From assembly GCA_963556195.1 (NCBI GenBank), contig OY744519.1, positions 33,912,801 to 33,976,800 of the forward strand: a stretch of 64,000 nucleotides of DNA, in the 5' to 3' direction. The notes under the pieces are model-generated. The model saw only the letters and a list, made by a program, of their open reading frames with translations, was not told the DNA's origin and searched no databases. The translations under genes and the position numbers were made by a program. Position 1 is the stretch's first letter. Each line of letters opens with the position of its first letter. Positions 24,620 through 35,720 of the stretch are shown here, piece by piece. Source of the stretch: Sepiola atlantica. Lineage: Eukaryota > Mollusca > Cephalopoda > Sepiida > Sepiolidae.

Positions 24620-25500
24620 TATAATTGTTAGAGCACCCACGCCAAAACGTAGTTTATTTAGAAATAAAACATTTAAAAAGTAAAAAAAAAAAAAACTAAT
24701 AAGAAAGTGCGTAGTTGGCTTAATGAATACCGTCCCAAAATATGGAATCGGCTATGCCGATTTAGACTCCTATCGAGTATATTGTGTTCAATTATTTACT
24801 AATATCTTTAGGAACTTTAGGAACCCAAAAATGTTCACCCATTATGGGTAATATAGTGATTTCGATATAACTAATCGTATAGAAGATATAGGATGTCCTG
24901 CTGACTTGGCAGGCTCAAGGAGTTCCCTCAAATAATGGTAATGGAGAGGCGCTCGTTGAACGAAGTCAATTCACGATGGTCCCCGGTGTGGCGTGTCATT
25001 AATAGTTGACAAAGGTATTGTATTTTAATTCAATTTCGTATATTGCAAAAAAAGTTAGCAAAGTCTAGTACCATGTAAAAGCGCGTTGTGAAAGAGGGTG
25101 GTTGTTATGTACGGGAGTAATCATTCAAAGGTCAGCGATCACGATGCGTCCAACGCCGCCATGGACTGTTTGGGCATCTGCAAGCTGACCACGGCTTCCC
25201 GCAGCTTGCTCCATGACCCAGCGACTTGAATTGAAACAGAAGCATTCCGATAATTCAGCCGAAATCGTCTCTGCTACAGCCTCTGTGAGTTTCCACGAAG
25301 CTATCTCTGGGGAACCGGTGTGAAGACCCCAAAAGGCTTGATACGCTGTACAGTGGACAAAACTAAATCATGGCGGGGTGATTGTAAATATATACATATT
25401 TTTTTTTTTTTTACATTCTGACTTCCGTTTTATAAATTGGTAGGGAAAATAAGATGTTTTTTTGTCATAATTTATATCAAATGTTTCTTTTTTTTTATTT
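24620..25500. other. No gene identified; GC-richer patch at 25.1-25.37 kb
   Basis: The patch has many CG steps for this window but no long frame on either strand and no recognisable splice-exon layout. Confidence 0.4.
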
Positions 25501-25795
25501 AGGTACGTCATTGGCTTTATCTGTCGGTTGGCTTGTCACATATAGGTTTGAAATAGCATCGTTTAAGATGCAGATAAAATTGACGTATGTTATTTTGAGA
25601 TGCGTCTCAGCATCTTGATAATAGGCTCTGTCTGTCGGTATCCTAGCACGCTATACTTTGAAATAGGATTTTCTTTAGAACTGTCAGGCATACATACGTT
25701 TAAAATAGCATTTTCTTCGGTCGGTCACGCTTAAGTTTGAAATATCATTTTCGTTGGTCTGTCATCCTCATCTTTAAGTTTGAAAAAGCATTGGG
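25500..25795. repeat. Diverged 37-bp minisatellite, locus 1
   Basis: Irregular units with the core CTGTCACGCTTAAG-like then TTTGAAATAGCATTTTC. They match the regular arrays at 26.4 and 51.4 kb. Confidence 0.6.
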
Positions 25796-25821
25796 TCTTT
25801 TGCAGAAAGAAATGTATAATG

Positions 25822-26150
25822 CGCGCACACGCCCTTGATCTACTTTTGTGATTCTTATCCAAACATGCGTTGGATTAGAGTTACGGTTAGGCTGTACAGA
25901 ATTCACAGTAAACGCCACTTTGGAACGCATCGCGGAATGGCAGACAGATATATGGATTTATATGAAGGTAGAAGTAGAAGTCACACGCAATTTTCGCACA
26001 CGCCCTTGATCTAATTTTATGAGTCATATTTAAACATGTCAGGTTAAAGTTAGGATTAGGGTTAAAGTTAGGATTAGGGTTAGGATTAGGGTTAGGCTGT
26101 ACAAAATGCAGAATAAATGGTACTATTGAATGCATCTCGGAATGATGGAC
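25822..26150. repeat. ~180-bp diverged duplication with telomere-like tract
   Basis: CACACGCCCTTGATCTA starts units at about 25824 and 25998, each ending near GACAGATAT. The second unit holds TTAGGG/TTAGGA repeats at 26041-26096, so telomere-like units expanded inside an interspersed repeat. Confidence 0.7.
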
Positions 26151-26388
26151 AGATATCTTAATTTATGTGGAGGCAAAAATATAAGGGGAACAATCTTTTT
26201 ATGCAAATACTCAATGACGTAAATGGATTCCATCCTCTTGACTAAGTAATAAAATATTTTTTACTATTACCCGCATTTGTTGGCTTTAGGATGGCGGGGC
26301 ATTTTTATTCTGGCGGGACTCTTCTACAAAAATCACATATTTTTTTAATGCTTTCACGCGTCTCAGTAAGAAGCTCTATGCCTCCGTT

Positions 26389-26606
26389 GGTCTGTCACGC
26401 CTAAGTTTGAAATTGTATTTCCATTGGTCTGTCACGCCTAAGTTTGAAATTGTATTTCCATTGGTCTGTCACGCCTAAGTTTGAAATTGTATTTCCATTG
26501 GTCTGTCACGCCTAAGTTTGAAATTGTATTTCCATTGGTCTGTCACGCCTAAGTTTGAAATTGTATTTCCGTTGGTCTGTCACGCCTAAGTTTGAAATTG
26601 TATTTT
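26389..26606. repeat. 37-bp minisatellite, locus 2 (6 units)
   Basis: GGTCTGTCACGCCTAAG begins units at 26389, 26426, 26463, 26500, 26537 and 26574. The period is exactly 37 and the units are almost identical. Confidence 0.95.
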
Positions 26607-27270
26607 CTATCGCGAAACGTGCAGATTGAATGGGTGCATTTTGAGAATGGATCCGGCCTCGTTTGTCGACGCACCCACATTTTGGTTCGTTTTTTTTTTC
26701 AGCCACGACCAGATCTTTGCACAAATGTTGAAATTCAAATAAAAAAGCAAAACTATACGTTGGTATGCGGCTTAGCGTCACTTGCGCTCTTGAACCCACT
26801 TCCGGTAACACTAGAACCCGTCCACGCCATTTTAATAAGGTGTCAGGTTTTGCTTAATCTAGACATACTAAATTGTATACTTTTAATTTAATTACTACAA
26901 ATGTACGAATTTGGTTACGAGTTTGATCTCATCCATTTCCTTATTTAGTTATTTTGTATATTTTATTTATATGTACATCCGCATTCCCTCCCCTAGCGCC
27001 ACTTTCGCAACTTGCGGACGAAGAGAAGTTGTTCCAGCGCTCCCACTTTGGTTGCTAACTACAAAGATGACGGCGCCTCTTACCGCCAGTAAAAGTTGAC
27101 AAGTTTATGCGTGTTTGATTACACGGCCCTATATAGCAATAGCGGAAACTTAAAACAATGGGGAAAATATCTATAAAACTATAAGCGTGATAATTAAATT
27201 AAAACGAGATTGGAATCAACTCGAAAACTGGATTAAGAAAAGTGTGATCCTGTCTGGGATGAGAAAAAAT

Positions 27271-27346
<76 letters not shown>
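27271..27346. repeat. (TAC)n-(TAT)n trinucleotide array
   Basis: About 16 TAC units pass into about 9 TAT units. The polytyrosine and polyserine ORFs over it are artefacts. Confidence 0.95.
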
Positions 27347-27348
<2 letters not shown>

Positions 27349-27371
27349 TCTGGCCGCATATTTTTGCTAGT

Positions 27372-27890
27372 ATATATGACGAACGAACATATACTACACT
27401 GCTCCTCCAAAGGGGAGGTAATGCCTGGGAGGCTGTTATCATAACGGAATAACATATACTACTTTACTCGCCCCTCCAAAGGAAAGGTAATGACTGGTAG
27501 AATGATCTTATGACAACAGAACAGATACTAAACTACTCCCCAAAGAAGGAGGTAATACCTGGGAGGATATTCTCATGACAAAACGAATATTACACTACAC
27601 CCACCCAAAAAAGGAGGATGTCATGCTTGGAAGCATGGTATCGTGACACAAGAACATATATTACACTAGACCCTCCACCCCCAAAAGAGAAGGTAACCCC
27701 TGGGAAAATGGTATCGTGACCACAGGGTAGATACTGCATTACCCTCGTTCAAAAATGCAGAAGGTAATGCTTGAGAGGATGGTATCATAACGAAAGAGCA
27801 TACACTACCCCCACCAAAAATAAAAGAGGGGGGTCATGCTTGGGAAGATGGTATCATGACAACAGAACACCCCCACCCACCTGAATTGAG
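27372..27890. repeat. ~68-bp diverged tandem repeat, about 7 units
   Basis: Each unit has a C-rich stretch, GAGGTAATGC-like, then GGGAGGATGGTATCATGAC-like. These blocks end near 27440, 27505, 27572, 27646, 27722, 27791 and 27860. Confidence 0.8.
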
Positions 27891-27979
27891 CACTGAAAGA
27901 TAGTAATATCATAGTTTTTGCTTCAGGCAGATACTATATCTCCATTGGTAATAGCTGACGACGACCACGATGACGATGC

Positions 27980-28024
27980 TAATGCTGCTTCTGCTGCTGC
28001 TGCTGCTGCTGATGATGATGATGA

Positions 28025-28106
<82 letters not shown>

Positions 28107-28107
28107 C
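27980..28107. repeat. Trinucleotide array at the 3' end of the RLE LINE
   Basis: GCT/CTG units interleave with GAT/ATG units and end in ~20 GAT units. It directly abuts the LINE 3' end (minus strand) at 28108. Read on the minus strand it is ATC-rich, so it is either a tail or the insertion target. Confidence 0.9.
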
Positions 28108-29640
28108 TCACTAGGAGTTCTCATACAGGCCTCTATCTGTGATTTCTCACTGATAATAATCGGTGGTGTTCCATGTAGTCAGAGTGGCAAGTCTTCCCAG
28201 ATTTCCACTTTCTTTGCAAACCATTGCTTTGCGTTATCGCAACAGCCGCTTACCATTGATTTCTCGCTGGCCGCGACCATTGGTCTTCACTAGGATCTGG
28301 GTGGTAATAAGTCTCCCCGAGGTCCCAGTACTCTCTGCACTCTACCAGTGGAGGTCTGGTTAGTGCTCTCCCTCCTCGGTCTTTTCATCATCCTTGACCT
28401 TTCACAGCTATTTTGTGTGGTATCAGCCGGAGCTGATCCCTTTCTTTTGGAGGGGTGCACAGTTTATAAGATTTTTTGCAGTTTCGTTTCCCTTGGTTTC
28501 ATGTGGTGTTCCTTCCACCTTTATGTTTTACGTCTGTTGTAATTTCCATGTAGCTGGTTAGTGTTCGTCGTTTATGTGAGTTGATTGCCGCTTTCGAGAA
28601 TTTTCCTTAAGATTTCAGCTGTTTTCATCATTGCTGTCGGTTGTATAGTCTCAGTCCTCCCTTTGATTCCAATTTCTTATAGTCATTTTTCCAGTTGTTT
28701 TCGGGACTGTTACTAATACTCCTACAATTACTGGTATTATCTTAACTTTCTTCATGTTCCATATTCCTTTCAGCAAATTCCGTGTATTTGCTTCTTTTTC
28801 CTGCATCTTTGATCTTTACCATGTGACCTGCTGGGACGACAAAATCTACAATTTGGCAGTTTTTTTTCTTTCTTGTTAACTATCATAACGTCCGGTCTTC
28901 TTGCTTGGATGAGTTTATCTGTTTATACCTACATGTCCCAGATGATTTTGTGATTTTCCTTTTCTATAACTGTCGTTGGTTTGTGTCTGTACCATTTGTC
29001 TGAATGTTCAAAACGCAGTTGTTTGCATAGTTCCCAGTGTACTGCTTTTCCCACGCTGTCGTTTCTTTTCTTGTATTCTTTTTGGGCAAGTTTGCTTCAT
29101 TCACTTATAATATGATTTACCGTTTCGCCTCTTTGTCCACAGATTCTACATTTACTGTTTTCCTGGGTTTTATCTATTTTAGATTTAATATAGTTTGTTC
29201 TAATCGCATTGTTCAATGCAGCCGTCAGTAGCGATTGAGTTTCTCTATTCAAGTGTCCTTTTCTTAGCCATGTCCAGGTGTTTTCGTGATTCTCTTCTCT
29301 TGTGATTTTTATGAATCGTCCATGTAGCTGTTTCTCTTTCCACTTTTCTTTTCATTTTGTTTCCGGTTCCACTGTTTCCTTTATTGTTCATTTTGACGGT
29401 GTCTCTTGCTGCGGTGATCAGTCTTTCTGTGTTCTGGGTTATGCATTTCTCCAGGTCTTTTTTTTTGTGTGTTTTCCACACAGTCTTCCATACTTACCAG
29501 TTTTCTTCCCCCTTCGTTCCTTTTCCCGTAGTGTCGGTCAGTATCATCTTTTGAGTGTAGTGCATTGTACATGGTCATTAGTTTCCTTGTCTTCTGGTCA
29601 AGATGTATAGGTTCTTCTTTGGTCCAATCTATGAATGGTC
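28108..29640 (-). pseudogene. Restriction-like-endonuclease LINE, C-terminal part without RT
   Basis: The minus-strand coding remnant begins with PFIDWTKEEPIHLDQKTRKL (about 29637). It continues through AALNNAIRTNYIKSKIDKTQ to a CCHC finger, CRIC at 29149-29138 with His at 29113-29111; the last Cys codon has become TGA (29098-29096). Then comes RRPDV (Asp at 28892-28890) and, 14 residues on, IVDFVVP (Asp at 28846-28844). This finger plus PD-D pattern is the C-terminal module of R2/R4/NeSL-type LINEs, whose nuclease nicks the target. Several stops and shifts make it dead. Upstream of PFIDWTKEE the RT domain is absent: the sequence goes straight into a U2-headed element at 29650. From ~28650 to 28108 lies the 3' UTR. 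Confidence 0.82.
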
Positions 29641-29649
29641 CAGAGTAAG

Positions 29650-29997
29650 GTATTTATCTACCTCCCACAGCGGTAAGATGTGACACAAGGTCGGAAAGTG
29701 GGATTTGATAAGTCAGCACCCTAGAAGAAGGGCACTTATGACCTTAAAAATTGCCTGGGCAGCCCCGTCGGCATTCCCCGGTAGGGGCGCCTCAGGCGAT
29801 TAGCAATAAACTAACCCCTTCTCAAAGGGTGAGAAGGCAAAGTTTGGGAGGGTGGACCTCCTAGAACTGCACAGAACAAACCCACAGACCGGTGGAATCA
29901 AGGCCCGAAGGCCAAGACGGTACCGGTCTATAGGGTGTAGTATCCATCGAAACAGATACTACACTTTCATCTTAGTCAAAAGGCCAAGAAAGAGCCA
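29650..29997 (-). repeat. U2 snRNA-headed repeat, copy E3 (longest)
   Basis: The U2-like head on the minus strand (29995-29951) matches U2 nucleotides ~5-47, including GGCCTTTTGACTAAGAT and GTGTAGTATCTGTT. GATACTACAC (29944-29935) then forms a perfect 10-bp hairpin with GTGTAGTATC (29964-29955). The body shares CTGTGCAGTTCTAGGAGGT, TTTATTGCTAATCGC, GGCGCCCCTAC and CCGACCTTGT with 50.8-51.06 kb and ends at TAAATACC like that copy. It sits directly 5' of the RLE LINE remnant on the same strand, so it may be that LINE's 5' end or a separate U2-headed SINE. Confidence 0.8.
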
Positions 29998-30031
29998 GAG
30001 TATTTTATTAGTCATACTGCGCAGTGTTTAT

Positions 30032-30262
<231 letters not shown>

Positions 30263-31085
30263 TTGTTTCTATTTTTTTATTTGTATATTTTTTTTACTCA
30301 CTGACTTCCCACACGAGTAATTATCAGCGATCGCTCACTGGTAAAAACAGTCGTTTCTCCCTGGAGAATAAGTGACAACAAGTCTCCCCAGATTTCCAGT
30401 ATTCTCTGCTTCTTTCGATCATCATTGCAAATCACTTTGCATTCTCGAAGCATCCGTTTACCAATAAATTCTTACAGATAATGGCCGTTGGCTTTCTCTG
30501 GAATTTGAGTGACGAGATTCCAGTAATCTCCATACCCTTCCAGTGGAGATCTGCCTGGTGCTCCTCCTCTTCTTCCTCATTTTTAGTCTTTCCATCTTTC
30601 TCGATTATTCATAACCATTTTGTGTGGTATCAAACGATGTTTGTGTGGCAACCCCTTTTTGTGGGGTGGGGTATGGGTGTCAGGTTATGGGATTTTTCCT
30701 ATATAGTTATCCTGGCATTTTTGATTCCCTTGGATTCCTGTCATTTCATTTCTATACTTCTAGTGCTTACACGGCGTCATATTACTTTACGCACGCGGTT
30801 GGTCAGTGTTATCTTGCTATGTAAGGTTGATTTCCTCACATTGATTCCAATTTTTTCAACCGATGTTGGTGCCACCGTATGTTTTCTTTTTTGGGGGGGG
30901 CGTCAGATTATGGGATTTTGCTCACACATCTATCCTTTGTAGTTTCAACTTACCTGTAGTTGGTTGGTGTTACCTGATTATGTCAATTGGCTTCCATACT
31001 CGAGAATTTCTTTTAATATTTTATCTGTTTTCATCAGTGCTGTGTTTTATATTGTGTCAATCCTCCCCTTAATTCGGGAGAGATT
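30263..31085 (-). pseudogene. Second copy of the RLE LINE 3' region
   Basis: Diverged parallel of 28108-28680. Shared blocks include AGATTTCCA near 30390, CAGTGGAGATCTG near 30540, ATTTTGTGTGGTATCA near 30617, and TCGAGAATTTC with TTTCATCA near 31000-31040. It lacks the coding part with the CCHC/PD-D motifs. Its 3' end also meets a trinucleotide array. G-runs at 30890-30900. Confidence 0.65.
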
Positions 31086-31160
31086 AGCTAATAAAATGAA
31101 CGACAATAAAAAAAAACCGGCTGATCCATAGAACTGCACAGACCAATGGTCTCATGACAA

Positions 31161-31466
31161 TTATTTGTAAACTTCTTGCGTGACCAGATAACGAAAGAGA
31201 AAGTACGCTGAGGAAAAATCGATGTGGCCAGTTTTTTGGTAGTAAGTTGAGAGAAAATCGGACGTATCCGATTTCTGGTTGAAAGTAAATATATTCGGGA
31301 GACACTGACAGTCGAGAGGCAGATTAACGAGTCTGACAGTGAACGACGAGAGAAAGATCTCGGTGTGAGACAAAGGAGGTGTCACTGGGGCCGATACGAC
31401 CAGACGACGATCAACATATTTCGTTTGGGTGCATAGCCTCGACGGTTCGCCCACACGCACACACAT
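31161..31466 (-). other. Unassigned 101-codon ORF
   Basis: An open frame with no family I recognise. Just beyond it, at 31130-31160, the minus strand has GGTCTGTGCAGTTCTA, a piece of the U2-family body, so the ORF probably lies in repeat debris. Confidence 0.2.
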
Positions 31467-31974
31467 ACGAGCACAACTAAGGTATCTCTACAGTTTGTCT
31501 TCTGATATTTGTACTGTAGCATGAGCACTGAGACGTATTATATATATTGTAACGAACCTTTTTTTAATATCCGGAGGCATATATTTTCTACGCTTCAAAT
31601 TGGCTGAAAGATGTTGATTGAAATCTTATTTTATCAAGAGTTGATATTTAAACAACATTTGCTGGCTTTTGCTGCTTCTATACATCCACTTATTATAACA
31701 CAAATACACTTTTAAAGGCCAAGATTTTTCATATACACTTATCTAGTCATAAAGCGGTAACACCTCAATCTGATACAAATAAGAACACGTAGTTGACTTT
31801 TTATTAAAATATTTTTCGAAACCAAGAAAAGGCAACTCTGACACTTCATATTTGTAAGGACGCTTATTTGTCTCAACTTTGCGCTTCCGGTCTTATCTTT
31901 CGGGCTGGGATCATTAAAATGTTCTGTTTACTCATCGGATGAAATCCTCCCAGGCTTTGCTTCCTCCTACTACT

Positions 31975-32165
31975 ACTTATTTCGGAGGAGAGAGATAGGT
32001 TTATTACCTGGCGTCTGAAACGCTCTCACCGGGAAGTATCGACCGCTTCGAACATGGCTATTCTTATATCAGTTTAGAATGTCCCCTTTTTAGGGGACCT
32101 GGACTTTCCACATCAAAATGACCTTGTTCCACTTCCAGTCTTGGCGAGAAGACAGAAAACCCAAG
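31975..32165 (+). repeat. U2-headed family body, head lost (E5)
   Basis: GGAGGAGAGAGATAGGTTTA, CTGGCGTCTGAAACG, TCCCCTTTTTAGGGGACC, TGGACTTTCCACAT and GACCTTGTTCCAC match body blocks of E1-E3. There is no clear U2 head. Confidence 0.55.
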
Positions 32166-32169
32166 CTTG

Positions 32170-33536
32170 ATTTATGAGAAAACAAGATGAAGGGAAAAGC
32201 ATATTATCAAATAAAATGACAAAGCCACCCAAACTAAAATAATTTAATTGTTTATTAACAACGGGTTAGAAATATAACTCCAAATCTACAGTCCAGTGGT
32301 AATTGGCCGTTGTAGGCTAGTTGAAAACATGAGAAAGAAGAATGTTAGGACGAGAGCGATGTCAGCAAACGTGTGTCTGAGCCGAGCGCATTGCAACTGG
32401 AGATAGCAGTTCCTCACTTCGCGTGCTAGTAAAGTGGAGAAAGAAAGTCGTCTCGCCGGCGTACAGTTTAAAAGGGCCTTCTTCTTCCTACCACAAAACG
32501 TTGTAAGAAATTCTACAGAGAATCACTACGCCGAGCGTTTTTTTATAGGTCCACACATGACTAATTTAAGCGCACACAAAATAGTTTTTAACATTAATTG
32601 TTGACGTGTTTTTAGTATTAAGGTTCTGACTGGGGTTGAGGTTAAAGTTAGAGGTGAAAATGTATTATATTTTAGCACAATTAAACAGACAATATATTTG
32701 GGCTCTTTATTCCTTCTTTGGCACTTATGTCCGTTCTTTCTGTGTATATCATATTGTGTACCTCGTTTCATGTTTCGTAATCCCTTTACGTTTGTCTACG
32801 GTGAAGATCGGTGAATAAACGTAAATGTATGCAAATCTAACTGTTCTTTCACTATTCTTTCTTTTTTCTTCCAACACACGTGTATGTTATCCACGATTGC
32901 ACAATACACAAAATGGCGACCTCGTGTGCGGTAAAAATATACCACAACACGTGTGTCGCTAAAAAGGTAGAATCTAAAATATAAAATATCCATAGCATTT
33001 CAACTCGATAGCAGACACTACTCGGCGATAATATGTAATTTACCCTTAAATATAAAAAGTCTGAAATTATATAAAAATGTCAACAATTCGTTTTTATTTG
33101 AATCGGGAATTTTTGCTTTTTATGACTAGACAAATACTCAGGAGTAAAAATGATTCATTACAAAGGGGAAAGTTCTATTTTATAAATCATGAACATTTTT
33201 AATTTCAGATATTTTAATATCTTGGGACTTTTTATCTGGGTGACATTTTCTCAACTTCCTCATTCCCCCGCTCGCATCCCACAGGCATTACTTAGTCACA
33301 CTAATGTGCCAGGAAATGCGATATTTTACCACGCATTAACATTTCAACAAACCATAAACCACTGTGAAAAAGTATAGCATTTCATTTTTTAACTAGCACA
33401 CTAGCAGAAGGTAACATTTAAAATTAAGCGAAAAATATTAGTTTTTTCGTTCTTTCTGTTTTCCCTCATGACTTAACACCGATACTGGTGCGTGTATGTG
33501 TGTGTGTGGGGGGGGGGGGGGGTGCTCGCATGTGTG

Positions 33537-33577
<41 letters not shown>

Positions 33578-34190
33578 CAGAGAGACAGTGAAACAGAGAC
33601 AGAGAGAAAGAATGTATAACATTTTTAAAACGGAAAATTTTCCAGAGTGCTCAATTAACGGAGTAAGAGTCTAATACATTTATCTAAATAGATACAAACT
33701 GGATATTATGAACAAACCCGTGATTTCATACCGAGAGCGTCGGTAATCCTTAGTGTTCGGCCAGAAGGAATAATTTACAAAATCCGTGTACTTTTGGCAA
33801 GAATTTGATGTATTTCCGGTAAAAATTCCTGCTGAAAAAACTTTGCTTTTTAAAGGTTATAAAATAGGGAGGAAAAGAATGCGTGTTTCAATCAAATCAC
33901 GGGCGTTATAGTTGGCGTATAAAAAATTCGCCTAATAAATAAAGGTCGCATAATAGGTTTAAAATCATTGAAAAGAAAACTGTTTTGTTGTTTATGGATT
34001 TAAGAAATGGCTTCCATGTAAAATTTACATTTGCTGCTGAAAAGAAAGATGGATTCTTTCTAAAAAATATTCCGAGCGGGAAATGCATTTTCAGAAAATC
34101 TCGAAGTAAATTTTAGTGTTCTAAAGAAATGACTATTCAGAATGAAATATCGATTTCTCAGATGCAATCCTATCACTGTGTAACTTCGCG
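32170..34190. other. No gene seen
   Basis: GC-richer stretch at 32330-32480 without a frame, otherwise AT-rich with poly-G and GA tracts. Confidence 0.55.
33508..33575. repeat. Poly-G then (GA)n
   Basis: G13 at 33509-33521, GA at 33539-33570. Confidence 0.95.
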
Positions 34191-34194
34191 CATC

Positions 34195-34196
<2 letters not shown>

Positions 34197-34240
<44 letters not shown>
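34197..34240. repeat. (TA)n
   Basis: Directly followed by CTAGCAGAGCTACCCGG, a recurring motif. Confidence 0.97.
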
Positions 34241-34242
<2 letters not shown>

Positions 34243-34597
34243 TAGCAGAGCTACCCGGTGTTGCCCAGGTTAGAGTGTGGGATATGCAACATCATAGTAG
34301 GGAGAGTTTACTTTAACAGTAACCTTAGTACTGTCAGCTAGATATCTTACTCACCGAGCTATTCAGATATATGTTAATACTTTTAAACGAACGCTAATAA
34401 ATAGATTAATTTTATTGTGTTACATGTTTGAAACTTGTCATTAGTTTCTTTAAGGGGCAGCTAGTGACGCAAAAATACTTCCATTATGTTCACATGCAAA
34501 TTGTGCATGTGAATAGAACTATATTGAAAGTACACTTCCTAGTATGTCTTTGTTTTTATATACAAACATGTACAGAGAGAGAGATAGTCTTCCATCG

Positions 34598-34600
<3 letters not shown>

Positions 34601-34686
<86 letters not shown>
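34601..34686. repeat. (TA)n
   Basis: Leads into the 140-bp duplication at 34688. Confidence 0.98.
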
Positions 34687-34687
<1 letters not shown>

Positions 34688-34688
<1 letters not shown>

Positions 34689-34875
34689 ATTGAATCAAAA
34701 GGAAAAAGTTTTCAGTGGAGGGGTTGCCCCCCCCCCCACCCCGAGAACCATCTTGATATTATCAAAATTTGCTGAAATTTTGGGAATAGACATAATTTTT
34801 TTAATCATTTACCTATGGTTTAAATTTCATTTGAATCTAAGGGAAAACAGTTTTCAGTGGGGGGATTGTGCCCAA
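34688..34875. repeat. Two-unit ~140-bp diverged duplication
   Basis: TTGAATCAAAAGGAAAAAG with TTTTCAGTGGAGGGG (34690) recurs as TTGAATCTAAGGGAAAACAG with TTTTCAGTGGGGGG (34831). A C9 run is at 34730. Confidence 0.65.
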
Positions 34876-35030
34876 CAGAGGACTCTCAGTGTTGAAGTGA
34901 TACATTTCTTATATATCACTTATCACTAATAAGTCAGTAGTCCATATGCCAATTTTCAAGCAATTCTGTCAAGCATTTGGGTGAACATAAGACACAAAGA
35001 TCGTGCGGACACATACAAACACAGAGTTAC

Positions 35031-35035
<5 letters not shown>

Positions 35036-35070
<35 letters not shown>
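35036..35070. repeat. (TA)n at 3' end of family-2 unit copy 1
   Basis: Downstream (minus strand) of the intact hammerhead. Confidence 0.97.
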
Positions 35071-35074
<4 letters not shown>

Positions 35075-35375
35075 TATTTTTCAAATTAACCCATATACAC
35101 ATGTGTTTCATGCCAAACCTGCAAAATCATCAGTATGGAAGGAGACAATCCCTGCCAGTCACGCAGTTCGAACCCTTATACGAAAGTCATATTTAACTCA
35201 GTAGTGGTGTGCATTATCTACAATTGTCTAAATTAACGTCTTAAATGGCAAATTCAGCGGCCATTATAAGCAGGCTGTTGAGAACACTCAATAGGTGGAG
35301 CCTAGAGTGTTGCATTACGCTATAAATGACGGCTTGTTGTCAACTTACGTAAAGTGTTCTATCTAGCGAGAGCTT
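35069..35375 (-). repeat. Hammerhead SINE-like unit, family 2, copy 1
   Basis: Read on the minus strand: a 5' domain with CGCTGAATTTGCCATTTAAG, a tRNA-like head with AGGGTTCGAACTGCG as B box (about 35174-35160), a linker ACTGGCAGGGATTGTCTCC, then an intact hammerhead (35139-35090), then GGGTTAATTTGAAAAATATT and a (TA)n array. The neighbouring unit at 35.4-35.72 kb and the 59.6 kb copy have the same order, so this is one element of about 300 bp rather than chance. Confidence 0.78.
35090..35139 (-). ncRNA. Type-I hammerhead ribozyme, core intact
   Basis: On the minus strand, stem I pairs TCCATA (35139-35134) with TATGGG (35095-35090), 6 bp with one G-U. CTGATGA is at 35133-35127. Stem II is weak (TGC/GCA within TTTTGC...GGCAT). 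GAAA is at 35109-35106. Stem III is the palindrome CACATGTG (35105-35098), followed by TA with predicted cleavage after GTA, between 35096 and 35095. The palindromic stem III favours pairing of two molecules. Confidence 0.78.
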
Positions 35376-35399
35376 TAGACATTTTTATTTATAAATAAT

Positions 35400-35720
35400 A
35401 TTTTTCTTCAAATTAACCCATACACACATGTCTTTCATGCCAAACATGCAATCATCAGTATTCATCAGTATAGGAGGAGACAATCCCTGCCAGTCACACG
35501 GTTCGAACCCCGATACGAAAGCCATATTTAAACTCGGTAGTTGGAGCGCGTACCGATGTGCCTACCACGCATTGTCTGGAAATGGGAGAGTAAATTAACG
35601 TCTTAATGGCAAATTCGGTGGCCATAAGCGAGTCGTTAAGAGTACTCTATAGACGGATCCTAGAGTGTATCTTTAAGCTGTAAATGGCGGTCTGTTATCA
35701 ACTTACTTAAAGTGCTCCAT
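35400..35720 (-). repeat. Hammerhead SINE-like unit, family 2, copy 2
   Basis: Same layout as the unit at 35069. The tRNA-like head is clearer: TAGGCACATCGGTACGCGC (A box, near 35560) and GGGGTTCGAACCGTG (B box, near 35510). The hammerhead core is duplicated (ACTGATGAATACTGATGA in 35467-35450) and stem III is altered to GACATGTGTG. The unit ends exactly where the RT LINE starts at about 35721. Confidence 0.75.
35417..35472 (-). ncRNA. Hammerhead with duplicated CTGATGA core
   Basis: Two CTGATGA copies 11 bases apart precede TGC/GCA stem II and GAAA (35436-35433). The outer copy keeps stem I pairing (CCTATA with TATGGG), but the extra 11 bases break the core geometry. Probably inactive. Confidence 0.55.

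Noticed and set aside
27233..28142. CRISPR-like regular spacing in the 68-bp repeats
   Set aside because: Units are diverged tandem copies without unique spacers, and the window is eukaryotic.
29951..29995. Functional U2 snRNA gene
   Set aside because: Only the first ~45 nucleotides are U2-like and the Sm site and 3' stem-loops are missing.
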